Source of the DNA: Pyxidicoccus caerfyrddinensis
GTDB taxonomy: Bacteria; Myxococcota; Myxococcia; Myxococcales; Myxococcaceae
Length of the DNA: 64,000 nt
Assembly: GCF_010894405.1 (NCBI RefSeq)
Contig: NZ_JAAIYA010000002.1
Span: 620,001 to 684,000 of the forward strand
Direction: 5' to 3'
Shown: positions 7,963 to 16,568 of the stretch, in pieces
Layout of the letters: each line of letters opens with the position of its first letter
How positions within the stretch are numbered: position 1 is the stretch's first letter
The notes under the pieces: generated by a model
Told to the model about the DNA's origin: nothing
The model's input: the letters and a program-made list of their open reading frames with translations, nothing else
The model's database searches: none
Position numbers and translations under genes: made by a program

Positions 7963-9720
7963 ATGAAACAGCCATCACGCCGTCTGCTTTGGATTGTGCT
8001 GCTCTTTTCCGCCACCGCCGTTGCGGAACCCGCCCCACGGGTCTGGGGCGAGACCGCGATGACAAAGATAAGGCCCGACGCCGAGCCAGGCCCCCAAGCA
8101 GCACTGCAATTGATTGCGGCGCGCAATGAGTTTGTCTCCTTCCAGGTGGGGCTCCACGGAGGACGGGCGGGGCTGACAGGGGTGCGCGCAAGCCTGGACG
8201 CCCTGGAGGGGCCCGGCCGCATCGAGGGCCACGCCATCACGCTCTATCAGGAGACCTTTCTCGATATCTCCACGTGCTCCACCCCGGACTCCGAGGTGGG
8301 GCGCTGGCCGGACGGGCTGATTCCGGACAGGGACGAGAGCGTGGGAGAGAAGCGCCAGGCCTTCCCCTTCGACGTCCCCGCGGGCGAGGCCCGCGCCATC
8401 TGGGTGGATGTCCTCGTCCCGAAGGATGCCCCTCCGGGCCACTACAAGGGCACCGTCCGGGTGACGGCGGACAATGGCCTTCAGGCGAAGGTGCAGGTCC
8501 ACCTCACCGTCGTTGACGCGCTCATGCCGAGCACGGCCTCGTTGAGGACCGCCTTCCTCCTGTGGCCGCCGCATGTGTGTCGCGCCTATACCGGCACCCC
8601 GGAATGCAGCGAGGAAACGCTGGTGCCGCTGCTCCAGATGTTCCACCGGATTGCCCTCGAGCATCGCATCTCCCTGGCCAGTGCCTTCCCTCGGCTGCCG
8701 GGCGAGGCGACCTGGAACCTGCCGGACTGGGAGACCTTCGAGCAGAACTGGGGCCCGTTCCTGGACGGCACCGCGCCCTCGCGGCTGGAGGGGGCGCGGA
8801 TGACGAGCTGGCAGTACCTGGGCCCGGCTACGGCCGAGGGCCTCGCGCAGTTCCAGGAGGAAGCCCGCAGGCGCGACTGGCTGTCGCGGGCCTTCGACTA
8901 CGTCGGTGACGAGCCGCCCTACGGCATTTCCTTCGACGCCGTGAAGAAGCGCGCCACCCTCTCACGGCAGGCGGCGCCCGAGGTCCGCACGCTCCTCACC
9001 TCCACGGTGCAGGACCTGGAGAAGTACCAGCTGGTCGACCTCATCGACACCATCGTTGTCCTCGTCAACTACCTGGACGGGACGAAGCCGCCCTACGTGG
9101 GAAACCAGGTGGAGCACTACCAGGACTTCCTGTCGCTGCCCCACCGGGAGCTTTGGACCTATCAGAGCTGCATGTCCCATGGCTGCGCGGCCGACGACGC
9201 CCCGCCCGAGAACCAACCGGGACAGGGGTGGCCCTCGTATATGGTGGACCGGCCGGCCACGAAGGCGCGCGCCCAGGAGTGGGTGTCCTTCCTGGCGGGT
9301 GCCACGGGCGAGCTCTACTACCAGACGGTGGGGATGCTCTCCACGGCCTGGACGAACCAGTACCGGTTCCGTGGCAACGGGGATGGCACGCTCTTCTATC
9401 CGGGGACACCTGCGCGCATCGGAGGGACCACGAACGTGCCGGTGCCCTCCATCCGGCTCAAGCTCATCCGGCTCGGCATCCAGGACTTCGAGTGGCTCAA
9501 GGCCGTGAGCGACGCGGGAGACCCCGCTTTCGCCCGGGGCGTGGCCCAGAGGCTCATCCCCACGGCCTGGCACGTGCCTGATGATGGAGCCGCGTTCGAC
9601 GAGGCTCGCCTGTGCCTCATCCGGCGCTACCTCGAACTCGAGGGCAAGCGGGACGTCGACCCGGAGCTCTCCGCCCGGTGTCTGGGCTCCGCCGATTCCG
9701 CGTCCCAGCCCGGGCCGTGA
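7963..9720 (+). CDS. secreted DUF4091 (glycoside-hydrolase-like) protein
   Basis: The 585-residue protein begins with a Sec signal peptide (LLWIVLLFSATAVAEPAP, cleavage near residue 23). The layout fits the DUF4091 family of putative glycoside hydrolases: an N-terminal beta-sandwich (about residues 25-190, with the PAGEARAIWVDVLVPKDAPPG block), then a TIM-barrel-like part, and the typical C-terminal end RLKLIRLGIQDFEWLKAV (about 500-517). The sequence FDYVGDEPPY (about 305-314) contains acidic residues that could be catalytic. ATG 7963 is used; a TTG three codons upstream is the alternative, and neither has a good Shine-Dalgarno. The substrate is unknown. It converges on the EamA gene with 12 bp between stops. 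Confidence 0.75.
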   Translation: MKQPSRRLLWIVLLFSATAVAEPAPRVWGETAMTKIRPDAEPGPQAALQLIAARNEFVSFQVGLHGGRAGLTGVRASLDALEGPGRIEGHAITLYQETFLDISTCSTPDSEVGRWPDGLIPDRDESVGEKRQAFPFDVPAGEARAIWVDVLVPKDAPPGHYKGTVRVTADNGLQAKVQVHLTVVDALMPSTASLRTAFLLWPPHVCRAYTGTPECSEETLVPLLQMFHRIALEHRISLASAFPRLPGEATWNLPDWETFEQNWGPFLDGTAPSRLEGARMTSWQYLGPATAEGLAQFQEEARRRDWLSRAFDYVGDEPPYGISFDAVKKRATLSRQAAPEVRTLLTSTVQDLEKYQLVDLIDTIVVLVNYLDGTKPPYVGNQVEHYQDFLSLPHRELWTYQSCMSHGCAADDAPPENQPGQGWPSYMVDRPATKARAQEWVSFLAGATGELYYQTVGMLSTAWTNQYRFRGNGDGTLFYPGTPARIGGTTNVPVPSIRLKLIRLGIQDFEWLKAVSDAGDPAFARGVAQRLIPTAWHVPDDGAAFDEARLCLIRRYLELEGKRDVDPELSARCLGSADSASQPGP

Positions 9721-9732
9721 CTCCCGCGCCCC

Positions 9733-10680
9733 TCAGGCCGGCGGTGTGTCTCCGGGACGCGCGGGCTCTTCGGCGGGGATGAGGTTGGCGAGCGCGGCCC
9801 CGCCGAGGATGAGCGCGCCGCCGACGAGCAGTGACAGGGTGAGCGGCTCGTCGAGGAACACCACGCCGAGCACCACGGCCACCAGCGTGTCCAGCAATGC
9901 CATGGCTCCGAGCGCCGCGAGGGAGATGCGCGGCAACAGCCAGTAGAGGCACTGGTACGTGAGCACCGTGCCGCACAGCGCGAGGTACAGCACCGCGAGC
10001 ACCGAGCGTGGGCTCCAGTTCGAGGGCTGACCCGCCTCCAGCAGGAACGACAGCACGATCAGCGGGAGCGCGCTGCTGAACGTCTGGCCGAACACCAGCA
10101 CGTGCGCGGGCACGTGGCCCATGTGCTTCTTGGCCAGCACGTTGGCCACGGAGATGGCGGCCACCGAGCCCAGGCACAGCAGGCACCCGAGCAGCATGTG
10201 TCCCGACACCTCCAGCGTCCCCAGTCCGGAGTGCTGGAGCACCACGACGCCCGCCACGCCGAGTCCCGCGGCCAGCAGCTTGCGGCCCGTGAGGTGCTGG
10301 TCCGGCAGCATCACCCGGCCCACCAGCAGCAGCCACATGGGGAAGGTGGAGAAGAGGAGCGCCGCCCAGCTCGAGGGAATCCACTGCTGCCCGACGAAGA
10401 GCAGGCCGAAGGGAATGCCAATCTGCAACAGCCCCAGTCCCGCGATGCGCCACCCCATGCCCGGCCCGAGCGGTGCGCCGCGCGAGCGGGCGAAGGGCAG
10501 CAGCGCCAGCCCCGCCACCAGCATGCGGATGCCCACGAAGCGCAGCGGCGGCAAGTCCTGGAGGCCCACCTTCACCACCGACCACGTGGAGCCCCACAGC
10601 AGGAAGCAGGTGCAGTAGGCGAGGGCGACCTTCAGCGGGCCACCCGGCTTCACCGGACCTGTGACGGAGGCGGAGGACAT
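9733..10680 (-). CDS. EamA/DMT-family transporter
   Basis: The 315-residue protein shows ten hydrophobic segments in two halves, each an EamA domain of the drug/metabolite transporter superfamily. The family signature near the N-terminus (LLWGSTWSVVKVGLQDLPPLRF) is typical of RhaT/YedA-like exporters of metabolites or amino acids. The substrate cannot be read from sequence. It lies 36 bp downstream of ligD on the same strand, with a strong hairpin in the gap, so joint transcription is uncertain. Confidence 0.88.
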   Translation of the reverse strand: MSSASVTGPVKPGGPLKVALAYCTCFLLWGSTWSVVKVGLQDLPPLRFVGIRMLVAGLALLPFARSRGAPLGPGMGWRIAGLGLLQIGIPFGLLFVGQQWIPSSWAALLFSTFPMWLLLVGRVMLPDQHLTGRKLLAAGLGVAGVVVLQHSGLGTLEVSGHMLLGCLLCLGSVAAISVANVLAKKHMGHVPAHVLVFGQTFSSALPLIVLSFLLEAGQPSNWSPRSVLAVLYLALCGTVLTYQCLYWLLPRISLAALGAMALLDTLVAVVLGVVFLDEPLTLSLLVGGALILGGAALANLIPAEEPARPGDTPPA

Positions 10681-10696
10681 GGGCGCGACGCAGTAG

Positions 10697-10716
10697 CACG
10701 GCCGGATGCGGCCGTG
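10697..10716 (-). terminator. hairpin at the ligD stop codon
   Basis: CACGGCCG (10697-10704) and CGGCCGTG (10709-10716) form a perfect 8-bp stem with a 4-nt loop directly after the ligD stop codon. No U-tract follows, so intrinsic termination would be imperfect; it may protect the 3' end or partly separate ligD from the EamA gene. Confidence 0.4.
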
Positions 10717-13305
10717 TCACTTCGGGAGCGTTTGCTTGTCCTTCATGGCCTCGGCGAAGAGGTCACCCACGGCATCGAGGCGCTTGCGCAGCGTCTTCAG
10801 GTTGAAGCGCGAGGGGTCCAGCTTCTTCGTCACCTCGCTCCACTTCACCGGTGCGGAGAAGGGGGCGCGGTCCTTCGCGCGGAGCGAGTAGGGCGCCACC
10901 ACCGTCTTGCCGCGCGCGTTCTGCCCCGCGTCCAGGTAGAGCCGCCCGCCGCGCTTGCCGATGGAGCGCTGCGTGGTGGCGATGTCGCCCAGGTCGGCCT
11001 CCAGCTCGGAGACGAGCCGGTTCGCGAAGGCCTGCGTCCGCGCGTACGTGTGCCCCGGCGCCAGCGGCACCACCACGTGCAGGCCGCGCTTGCCGGACGT
11101 CTTCGGGTAGCCCCTCAGCCCGTACGCCTCCAGCTTCTCGCGCAGCGACATGGCCACCGTCACCACGTCAGCCCAGCCGCCCTTGCCCGGGTCCAGGTCG
11201 AGCACCAGCATGTCCGGCTGCGCCAGCTTCGGTGCTCGGCTCAGCCACATGTGGAGCGTCAGCGCGGACTGGTTCGCCAGCCACAGCAGCGCCTCCTCGT
11301 TCTTCACGTTGACGTGGCGGAGCGTCTTCTCCTCGTGGCGCACGCGCAGCGTGGGCAGCCACGCGGGCATGCCGGACATCTCGTGCCGGAAGAAGCCCGG
11401 CGCTTGGATTCCCGCCGGCCACTGCTGCACGGAGATGGGGCGGTCCGCGAGCACGGGCACCAGCAGCGGCGCCACCTCGCGGTAGTACGCGAAGACGTCC
11501 TCCTTCGTGAGGCCGCTGTCCGGGAAGAGGACGCGGTCGCCGTGCGTCAGCTTCGCGTGCTCCACGCCCGTCTCCGGCTCCACGTTCTTCTCGCGTACCG
11601 CCGCGGTGCGCGCCGCCAGTGCGGTCGGCGCGCGCCGGGTGCCGGTAGTGGCGCGCTTCTGTTCGGCCCGCCGTGCCTTGCGCGCGACGGGCGCGGGCTG
11701 CTCACGCACCACCTCCACCGGCTGCTTGTCGGTGCGCAGGCCCTGGTACACGGGGTGGCGCAGCCGCCCATCCTCCGTCCACTCGGTGAACTTCACCTGC
11801 GCCACGTGCTTCGGCTTCACCCACACCGCGTCCCTGCGAGGCTCCGCGTCCGCCGCCATCGGCTGTCTCACGCAGTCCTTGTCGAGCAGCTTGCGCAGCG
11901 CGCGCCGGTCCTTCGTCGAGAAGCCCGTGCCCACCTTGCCCACGTCGTGGAAGCCCTCCTCGTCGTGGACGCCCACCAGCAGCGCGCCAATCTCCGTCTT
12001 CGCGCGCTCGTTCTGGATGGGCAGGTAGCCCAGGATGACCACCTCCTGGCCCGCCAGCACCTTCAGCTTCAGCCAGTTGTCGGAGCGGGTGCCCACGTAC
12101 GCGGAGCCCTTCCGCTTCGCGATGAGTCCCTCCCACCCGCGCCGCTGCGCCGTGGCCAGCGCGCGCGTCAGCGACACGTCCACCTGCTCCGAGAGCTGGA
12201 GCGGCAGCTTCACCTTCTTCAGCAGCCGCTCCAGCCGCGCGCGCCGCTCCTCCAGCGGAAGCGCGCGCAGGTCCTCACCGTCCAGCCAGAGCAGGTCGAA
12301 GATGACGTAGCGCTGCTCCACCCCGGACTGGTTCTGCAGGAGCTGGAAGCGCGAGCGGCCCTTCGCGTCCAGCGCGACGATTTCCCCGTCCACCACCGCG
12401 TCCTGCACGTCCAGCCCGCGCAGGGCCTCCGCGAGCACGGGGAAGCGCGCCGACAGGTCATTGCCCCGCCGGCTGTGGAAGGCCAGCTTGCCGCCCACCA
12501 GCGCGGCCACCGCGCGGAAGCCGTCGTACTTCACCTCGTACAGGTGCGTGGCGTCGCTGGCCTCCTCCGGCACGGAGAGCCTCGCGAGCATGGGAGGCCA
12601 GACGCGCTCCAGCAGCTCCTCTGGAGTCCGCACCGCCGCCCGCTTACGGCCCTTCGCGGCGGGCTGCTTCTTCGCGCTCGGGCTCACGGCGGGAGCGACC
12701 TTCCTCGCGCCGCGCTTCACCGGCCCGCGCGTCTCCACCTGGCCGCTCTTCACCGACTCCGGGCGCGCCTCGGTGACGTCGTAGTCCGGGTCCGCCGTCT
12801 CGTCCTTCGCCTTGAAGCACAGCCACTGCGTCTTCTTCCCGGTGCCGCGCAGGTGCGTGCGGATGAGGTGCCAGCGCCCCTTCAGCTTCTCGCCCTGGAA
12901 CTCCACGTGGAGCCGGCCCTGTTCGCGCTGCGCCTCGGCCTGTCCCGGCGGCACCGTGTCGAAGGTGCCGCGGTCCCACAGCAGCGAGTCCCCGCCGCCA
13001 TACGCGTCATCCGGGATGTGTCCCTCGAAGCCGGCGTAGGAGAGCGGATGGTCCTCGGTCTCCACCGCGAGTCGCTTCTCGCCCGGGTCATAGCTGGGGC
13101 CCTTGGGAATCGCCCAGCTCGCGAGTACCCCGTCGATTTCGAGCCGCAAGTCGTAGTGCAGCCGGGTGGCGTCGTGCTTGTGCACCACGAAGATGCGAGC
13201 TCCATCCTTACGGGCCTGGGCGTCGATGTCGGGGGCCGGCTCGGGCGTGAGGGCGAAGTCGCGCTTGCTCCGGTAGGTCTTGAGGCGTGCGTTTGGGCGG
13301 CTCAC
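10717..13305 (-). CDS. ligD: ATP-dependent DNA ligase LigD (non-homologous end joining)
   Basis: The 862-residue protein is a three-domain LigD that seals double-strand breaks together with Ku. The order here is 3'-phosphoesterase (about residues 1-190, with HKHDATRLHYDLRLE at 42-56), a basic linker, ATP-dependent ligase (about 220-520, KYDGFR with adenylated Lys259), then a primase-like polymerase (about 570-860, with the metal-binding LDLDPG). All three sets of key residues are present, so it should be a full enzyme. A Ku gene is not in the window. The start is GTG 13305. Its promoter lies in the 291-bp gap shared with the divergent SemiSWEET-like gene. Confidence 0.96.
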   Translation of the reverse strand: MSRPNARLKTYRSKRDFALTPEPAPDIDAQARKDGARIFVVHKHDATRLHYDLRLEIDGVLASWAIPKGPSYDPGEKRLAVETEDHPLSYAGFEGHIPDDAYGGGDSLLWDRGTFDTVPPGQAEAQREQGRLHVEFQGEKLKGRWHLIRTHLRGTGKKTQWLCFKAKDETADPDYDVTEARPESVKSGQVETRGPVKRGARKVAPAVSPSAKKQPAAKGRKRAAVRTPEELLERVWPPMLARLSVPEEASDATHLYEVKYDGFRAVAALVGGKLAFHSRRGNDLSARFPVLAEALRGLDVQDAVVDGEIVALDAKGRSRFQLLQNQSGVEQRYVIFDLLWLDGEDLRALPLEERRARLERLLKKVKLPLQLSEQVDVSLTRALATAQRRGWEGLIAKRKGSAYVGTRSDNWLKLKVLAGQEVVILGYLPIQNERAKTEIGALLVGVHDEEGFHDVGKVGTGFSTKDRRALRKLLDKDCVRQPMAADAEPRRDAVWVKPKHVAQVKFTEWTEDGRLRHPVYQGLRTDKQPVEVVREQPAPVARKARRAEQKRATTGTRRAPTALAARTAAVREKNVEPETGVEHAKLTHGDRVLFPDSGLTKEDVFAYYREVAPLLVPVLADRPISVQQWPAGIQAPGFFRHEMSGMPAWLPTLRVRHEEKTLRHVNVKNEEALLWLANQSALTLHMWLSRAPKLAQPDMLVLDLDPGKGGWADVVTVAMSLREKLEAYGLRGYPKTSGKRGLHVVVPLAPGHTYARTQAFANRLVSELEADLGDIATTQRSIGKRGGRLYLDAGQNARGKTVVAPYSLRAKDRAPFSAPVKWSEVTKKLDPSRFNLKTLRKRLDAVGDLFAEAMKDKQTLPK

Positions 13306-13546
13306 GCCTCAACGTTTGGCATCCAGCCTGCCAGCGGCAAATCACGCGACGGAAGGAAAGGAGGAGTGGCACGCGCCCCGGGCCCCCACCCACTGTCCGG
13401 AGAGCCGCCAGCCGACCGGGCCCCACTGAGACCGGGCTCGGAGCGCGTGTCCGTGCGTACTGCACACCCCTCACTTCTCAGGGTAGGGGCTCCAGCGCGA
13501 GTTGCACGCGGCGCCTCGCGGCATGCCCGGAGGGGAAGCGGCCCCG

Positions 13547-13580
13547 GAGGATGCCCTCGTGGGAGGGCGTGCGCATCCTC
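13547..13580 (+). promoter_or_regulatory. hairpin just upstream of the SemiSWEET-like gene
   Basis: The arms GAGGAT-GCCCTC (13547-13558) and GAGGGC (13563-13568) plus ATCCTC (13575-13580) pair as two stacked stems with a 4-nt loop and a 6-nt bulge. The hairpin ends 7 bp before the Shine-Dalgarno GGAGG (about 13588-13592). It could shape the leader of the next gene. The rest of the gap 13306-13596 shows no gene. Confidence 0.3.
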
Positions 13581-13596
13581 TGTGCCCGGAGGGTGC

Positions 13597-13920
13597 ATGG
13601 GGCCCGAAGCCATTGGCTGGTTCAGCTCGTTCGTCCTGGTGCTGACCATCGGCAAGCAGGTCTACAAGCAGTGGAAGTCCGGCTCCAGCGAAGGTGTCTC
13701 CAAGTGGCTCTTCGTGGGGCAGATCACCGCCTCCACGGGCTTCACCCTCTACAGCCTCATGGTGCGCAACTGGGTGTTCGTGGTGACCAACGCCCTGCTG
13801 CTGTTGAGCGCCATCGTGGGTGTCATCATCGTCTTCAAGCACCGCCGCGCGGAGCGCCGACGCGGAGCGACGCGGACTGGCGCGGAGGGCCGGGAGCCCA
13901 CCCGGCCCGTCCATGCCTGA
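13597..13920 (+). CDS. SemiSWEET/PQ-loop-like small membrane protein
   Basis: The 107-residue protein has three hydrophobic segments (about residues 5-20, 40-58 and 62-80) arranged like a single triple-helix bundle of the SemiSWEET sugar-transporter family. The segment GKQVYKQWKSGSSEGVSKW follows the PQ-loop pattern, with KQ in place of PQ. SemiSWEETs work as dimers and move sugars down their gradient; transport here is inferred. The charged, arginine-rich tail of about 25 residues is unusual. ATG 13597 is preceded by GGAGG. It converges on the next gene with only 6 bp between stops. Confidence 0.7.
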   Translation: MGPEAIGWFSSFVLVLTIGKQVYKQWKSGSSEGVSKWLFVGQITASTGFTLYSLMVRNWVFVVTNALLLLSAIVGVIIVFKHRRAERRRGATRTGAEGREPTRPVHA

Positions 13921-13926
13921 CGGCGC

Positions 13927-14241
13927 TCAGCGCAGGGGGTGGAGCGGCTCCTGCCGGCGCAGCTCCTCCGCCGACTTGATGAGCGACGCGTTGTCGCCGT
14001 GCTTCAGGCGCTGGTCCTCGTCGTAGGGGGCGGAGAAGGTCTTCACAATCTTGTTGTAGACGGCGAAGGCGAGCACCGTCGGTGCCCACTGGCCGACGAA
14101 GAGCGCCGCCTGCTTGCGGCCCAGCGCCATCAGCGTCGCGCTGGCGACAACGGAGCCCACCGCGAAGCCCAGCAGGCCGATGGACGGAATGTGCCTGGTC
14201 GCCTCCTCGACGCGGGTGGTGGCGAGGTCCTCGTTCTTCAT
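13927..14241 (-). CDS. small membrane protein of unknown function
   Basis: The 104-residue protein begins MKNEDLATTRVEEATRHIPS and has two hydrophobic segments (about residues 21-40 and 49-65), the second containing LFVGQWAPTVLAFAVYNKI. The C-terminal tail is charged and probably cytoplasmic. I do not recognise a family. ATG 14241 is supported by a strong GGAGG eight bases upstream. It is divergent from the DUF2383 gene, with 172 bp between the starts. Confidence 0.7.
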   Translation of the reverse strand: MKNEDLATTRVEEATRHIPSIGLLGFAVGSVVASATLMALGRKQAALFVGQWAPTVLAFAVYNKIVKTFSAPYDEDQRLKHGDNASLIKSAEELRRQEPLHPLR

Positions 14242-14413
14242 GGCTTCCTCCGGCGGAAGGGTGTGCGGGACAAAGTGCGCATGCCCCGTCCATGCACCCT
14301 CGCGTGCCTGCCCGCCTGCCCTCGGGCCGGGCGGAGGCCGGGCCCTGGGGACGGGTTGGCCGTCGGGAAGAGCCATCTCACATTGCCCGAGGTCCCCGTT
14401 CGAGGAGGTCGAC

Positions 14414-14899
14414 ATGGCCGAGAATTCCGCAGTCGCGAAGCTTCGCAGCCTGGCCCAGCTCGACGCGGACGCGGTGGGGGCGTACGACGCCGCGCTGTCC
14501 CGCATCCCGGAGACCCTGGTGCGCGAGCGACTCAACGCGTACCGCATCGACCACATGCGGCACGTGCAGGACCTCAACGCCCTCATCACCCAGCACGGCG
14601 GCCAGCCCGTGGACCTGCGCCCGGACCTCAAGGGCGCCGCCATGAAGAGCCTGACGGCGATGACCAGCATGATGGGCACCGAGGCCGCGCTGGTGGCGAT
14701 GATGGGCAACGAGGAGTTCACCAACCGCGCCTACGAAGTCGCCCTGCGGTTCGAGTGGACCCCGGAGGTCCGCGCCCTCATCGAGAAGCACCGCGAGGAC
14801 GAGCGGCGCCACGTCATCTGGATTCGCGAGGCCGTCCGCAGCCGCCCCTGGGAGAAGGACCGCGCGGTCATCACCCACGGCTCCGAAGCCCAGGCCTGA
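14414..14899 (+). CDS. DUF2383 ferritin-like four-helix protein
   Basis: The 161-residue soluble protein is all-helical, with the layout of the DUF2383 (PA2169-like) ferritin-like superfamily. Candidate metal-site residues lie in YRIDHMRHVQDLNALI (about residues 43-58) and in the late helix EKHREDERRHVIWIREAV (about 121-138). Relatives are thought to bind iron or act in stress responses, but function is not settled. ATG 14414 is preceded by GAGGAGG. It is followed by 96 bp containing the hairpin before the first ChaN-like lipoprotein. Confidence 0.8.
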   Translation: MAENSAVAKLRSLAQLDADAVGAYDAALSRIPETLVRERLNAYRIDHMRHVQDLNALITQHGGQPVDLRPDLKGAAMKSLTAMTSMMGTEAALVAMMGNEEFTNRAYEVALRFEWTPEVRALIEKHREDERRHVIWIREAVRSRPWEKDRAVITHGSEAQA

Positions 14900-14961
14900 G
14901 GCCACCTCCAAGGTCCGGGCTCTGAGCTCGGGGCTCCGATATGCCAGGGCCATGCCTGCGT

Positions 14962-14996
14962 TCCCTCACGAAAGCCTGCTCTCGTGAGGGATGGAA
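14962..14996 (+). promoter_or_regulatory. hairpin burying the ribosome-binding site
   Basis: TCCCTCACGA (14962-14971) and TCGTGAGGGA (14982-14991) form a perfect 10-bp stem with a 10-nt loop. The 3' arm contains the only Shine-Dalgarno (GAGGGA) of the lipoprotein gene whose ATG is at 14996. In the folded RNA that site would be fully paired, so translation should need the hairpin to open. Confidence 0.55.
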
Positions 14997-16465
14997 TGCG
15001 CTTTGCGGCACACGCGGTGGTGGCACTGGCGTTGATGATGGTGGGCTGCGCGGCACACCGGAGTGAGCTGGACATCCCGGACCGGGAGGCCATCTATGAC
15101 CGGCCCCTGGAGGAGATGTGGCCAGAGGTGCGCACCTTCTTCACGGAGAACAAGCTGCCCTACCGTGAGGACAAGGGCAGCATGGTGCTCCAGACGGATT
15201 GGCGGCAGGAGTTCGGTGGCTCGAAGATCGTGGGCTACTGGCACCGCTACATGGTGCTGGGCAAGCGCGAGTCGCCCACCCAGAGCAAGCTCTGGGTCAT
15301 CCGCATCACCAAGAGCGCGAACAAGGCACTGTCCAAGCCCGGCAAGGAAATCGACTGGGGCGTCAGCCGGGCCCTTGGGGGCGCTGGTGAACATGGCTAC
15401 CTGAGTCCCGAGGACCTGGAGGCCTACTTCGACGCGCCGGTGGGGGATAACTCCTTCTTCGCGGAGTCGGGCCAGGGCACCCGAGACCTGGCGATGGAGT
15501 GGAAGGTGTTCCGCGGCATCTCCCCCAAGCTGGCGAAGGAGGAGAACGTCCCGAAGCCGGTGCGCGTGGCCAAGGCGCCGAATGCGAAGGAAGCGCCCAA
15601 TGCCATGGACGTTGAATGCGGGCTGCCCATCATCGGCCTGGCGAAGCAGGTGAAGAAGGGTGGGGTGTTGCTGCTCGGAGAGATGCACGGCACGCAGGAG
15701 GTGCCGCGCTTCCTGGCGCAGACGGTGTGTCAGGCGACGGTGGCGGGCACTCCGGTGACGGTGGGCCTGGAGCTGCCGCTGGAGAACCAGACGCGCGTGG
15801 ATGCGTTCCTGGAGAGCGCCGGCACCGAGGACGACTGGCTGAAGCTGATGGAGGCTCCGTTCTGGCGCAGCCCGTACCCGGATGGCCGCAGCAGCGAGGC
15901 GGTGGCCAACATGCTGGAGCAGCTCCGCCAGCTGCGCTCGAGCGGGCTGGACGTGGAGGCCTTCGTCTTCGACCACCCGAAGGGGCAGGGGCAGGAGCGT
16001 GAGAAGGCCATGGCCGCCACGGTGAAGCAGCAGGTGGAGTCGTCCAATGACCGCTTCTACGTGGTGCTGTCCGGCAACATCCACGCGCGCACGAAGGCGG
16101 GACTGCCGTGGGACAAGCAGTACCGCCCCATGGGCCTGCTGCTGAAGGACGAGCTGGACGAAGTCGCGGCGCTGGACATGGCGTACGACAGCGGCTCGGC
16201 GTGGATCTGCGCCGTGGACAGCAAGGGCGTGAAGGACAAGCTGGACTGCGGCATCCGCAACGCGAAGGGCAAGGACAACGGGGACCGCTTCTTCATGCAC
16301 CGGTGGGATGGCACGAGCGACGCGGGCTACGACGGCGTCTTCTACGTGGGCCCGGTGAGTGCGTCCGCCCCCGCCGTGCACAAGGGGCTGGGCCGTCCCG
16401 GCGCGGATGACAACTCGGCGCATCCGCTGAAGGACGAGGGCGCGTCGTTCGCCTCTGTCCACTGA
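14996..16465 (+). CDS. ChaN-like lipoprotein, paralogue 1
   Basis: The 489-residue protein starts with a lipoprotein signal (VVALALMMVGCAAHRS, lipid Cys18). Residues about 25-115 (REAIYDRPLEEMWPEVRTFF ... LWVIRITKSANKAL) look like the fold of BamC-type outer-membrane lipoproteins. After a linker, residues about 205-460 resemble the ChaN/erythromycin-esterase superfamily: GGVLLLGEMHGTQEVPRFL near the front and SGNIHARTKAGLPW near the end match the ChaN patterns GExH and GNxH...GxP. ChaN is a haem-binding lipoprotein linked to iron uptake, but the ligand here is not known. ATG 14996 is chosen because it aligns with the paralogues and gives the shortest signal peptide. It is about 90 percent identical by eye to paralogue 2. 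Confidence 0.8.
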   Translation: MRFAAHAVVALALMMVGCAAHRSELDIPDREAIYDRPLEEMWPEVRTFFTENKLPYREDKGSMVLQTDWRQEFGGSKIVGYWHRYMVLGKRESPTQSKLWVIRITKSANKALSKPGKEIDWGVSRALGGAGEHGYLSPEDLEAYFDAPVGDNSFFAESGQGTRDLAMEWKVFRGISPKLAKEENVPKPVRVAKAPNAKEAPNAMDVECGLPIIGLAKQVKKGGVLLLGEMHGTQEVPRFLAQTVCQATVAGTPVTVGLELPLENQTRVDAFLESAGTEDDWLKLMEAPFWRSPYPDGRSSEAVANMLEQLRQLRSSGLDVEAFVFDHPKGQGQEREKAMAATVKQQVESSNDRFYVVLSGNIHARTKAGLPWDKQYRPMGLLLKDELDEVAALDMAYDSGSAWICAVDSKGVKDKLDCGIRNAKGKDNGDRFFMHRWDGTSDAGYDGVFYVGPVSASAPAVHKGLGRPGADDNSAHPLKDEGASFASVH

Positions 16466-16478
16466 GGACCTCTCCCTG

Positions 16479-16508
16479 GGCCACGCGGGCGGGTGTTCCC
16501 GCGTGGCC
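16479..16508 (+). terminator. strong hairpin after paralogue 1
   Basis: GGCCACGCGGG (16479-16489) and CCCGCGTGGCC (16498-16508) form a perfect 11-bp stem with an 8-nt loop, 13 bp after the stop codon. There is no U-tract, so it may be a Rho-independent-like terminator of weak efficiency, an attenuator between the two paralogues, or an mRNA stabiliser. Confidence 0.5.
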
Positions 16509-16568
16509 GATATACCGTTGGTACGCTCCCGGTACCTCCCAGGTCGGGAATTGGAAGGAGATGAATCG

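Noticed and set aside
10102-13596. Long plus-strand frame running into the SemiSWEET-like gene
   Set aside because: Only the last 107 codons make a protein-like sequence. The upstream part is a shadow of ligD and the EamA gene.
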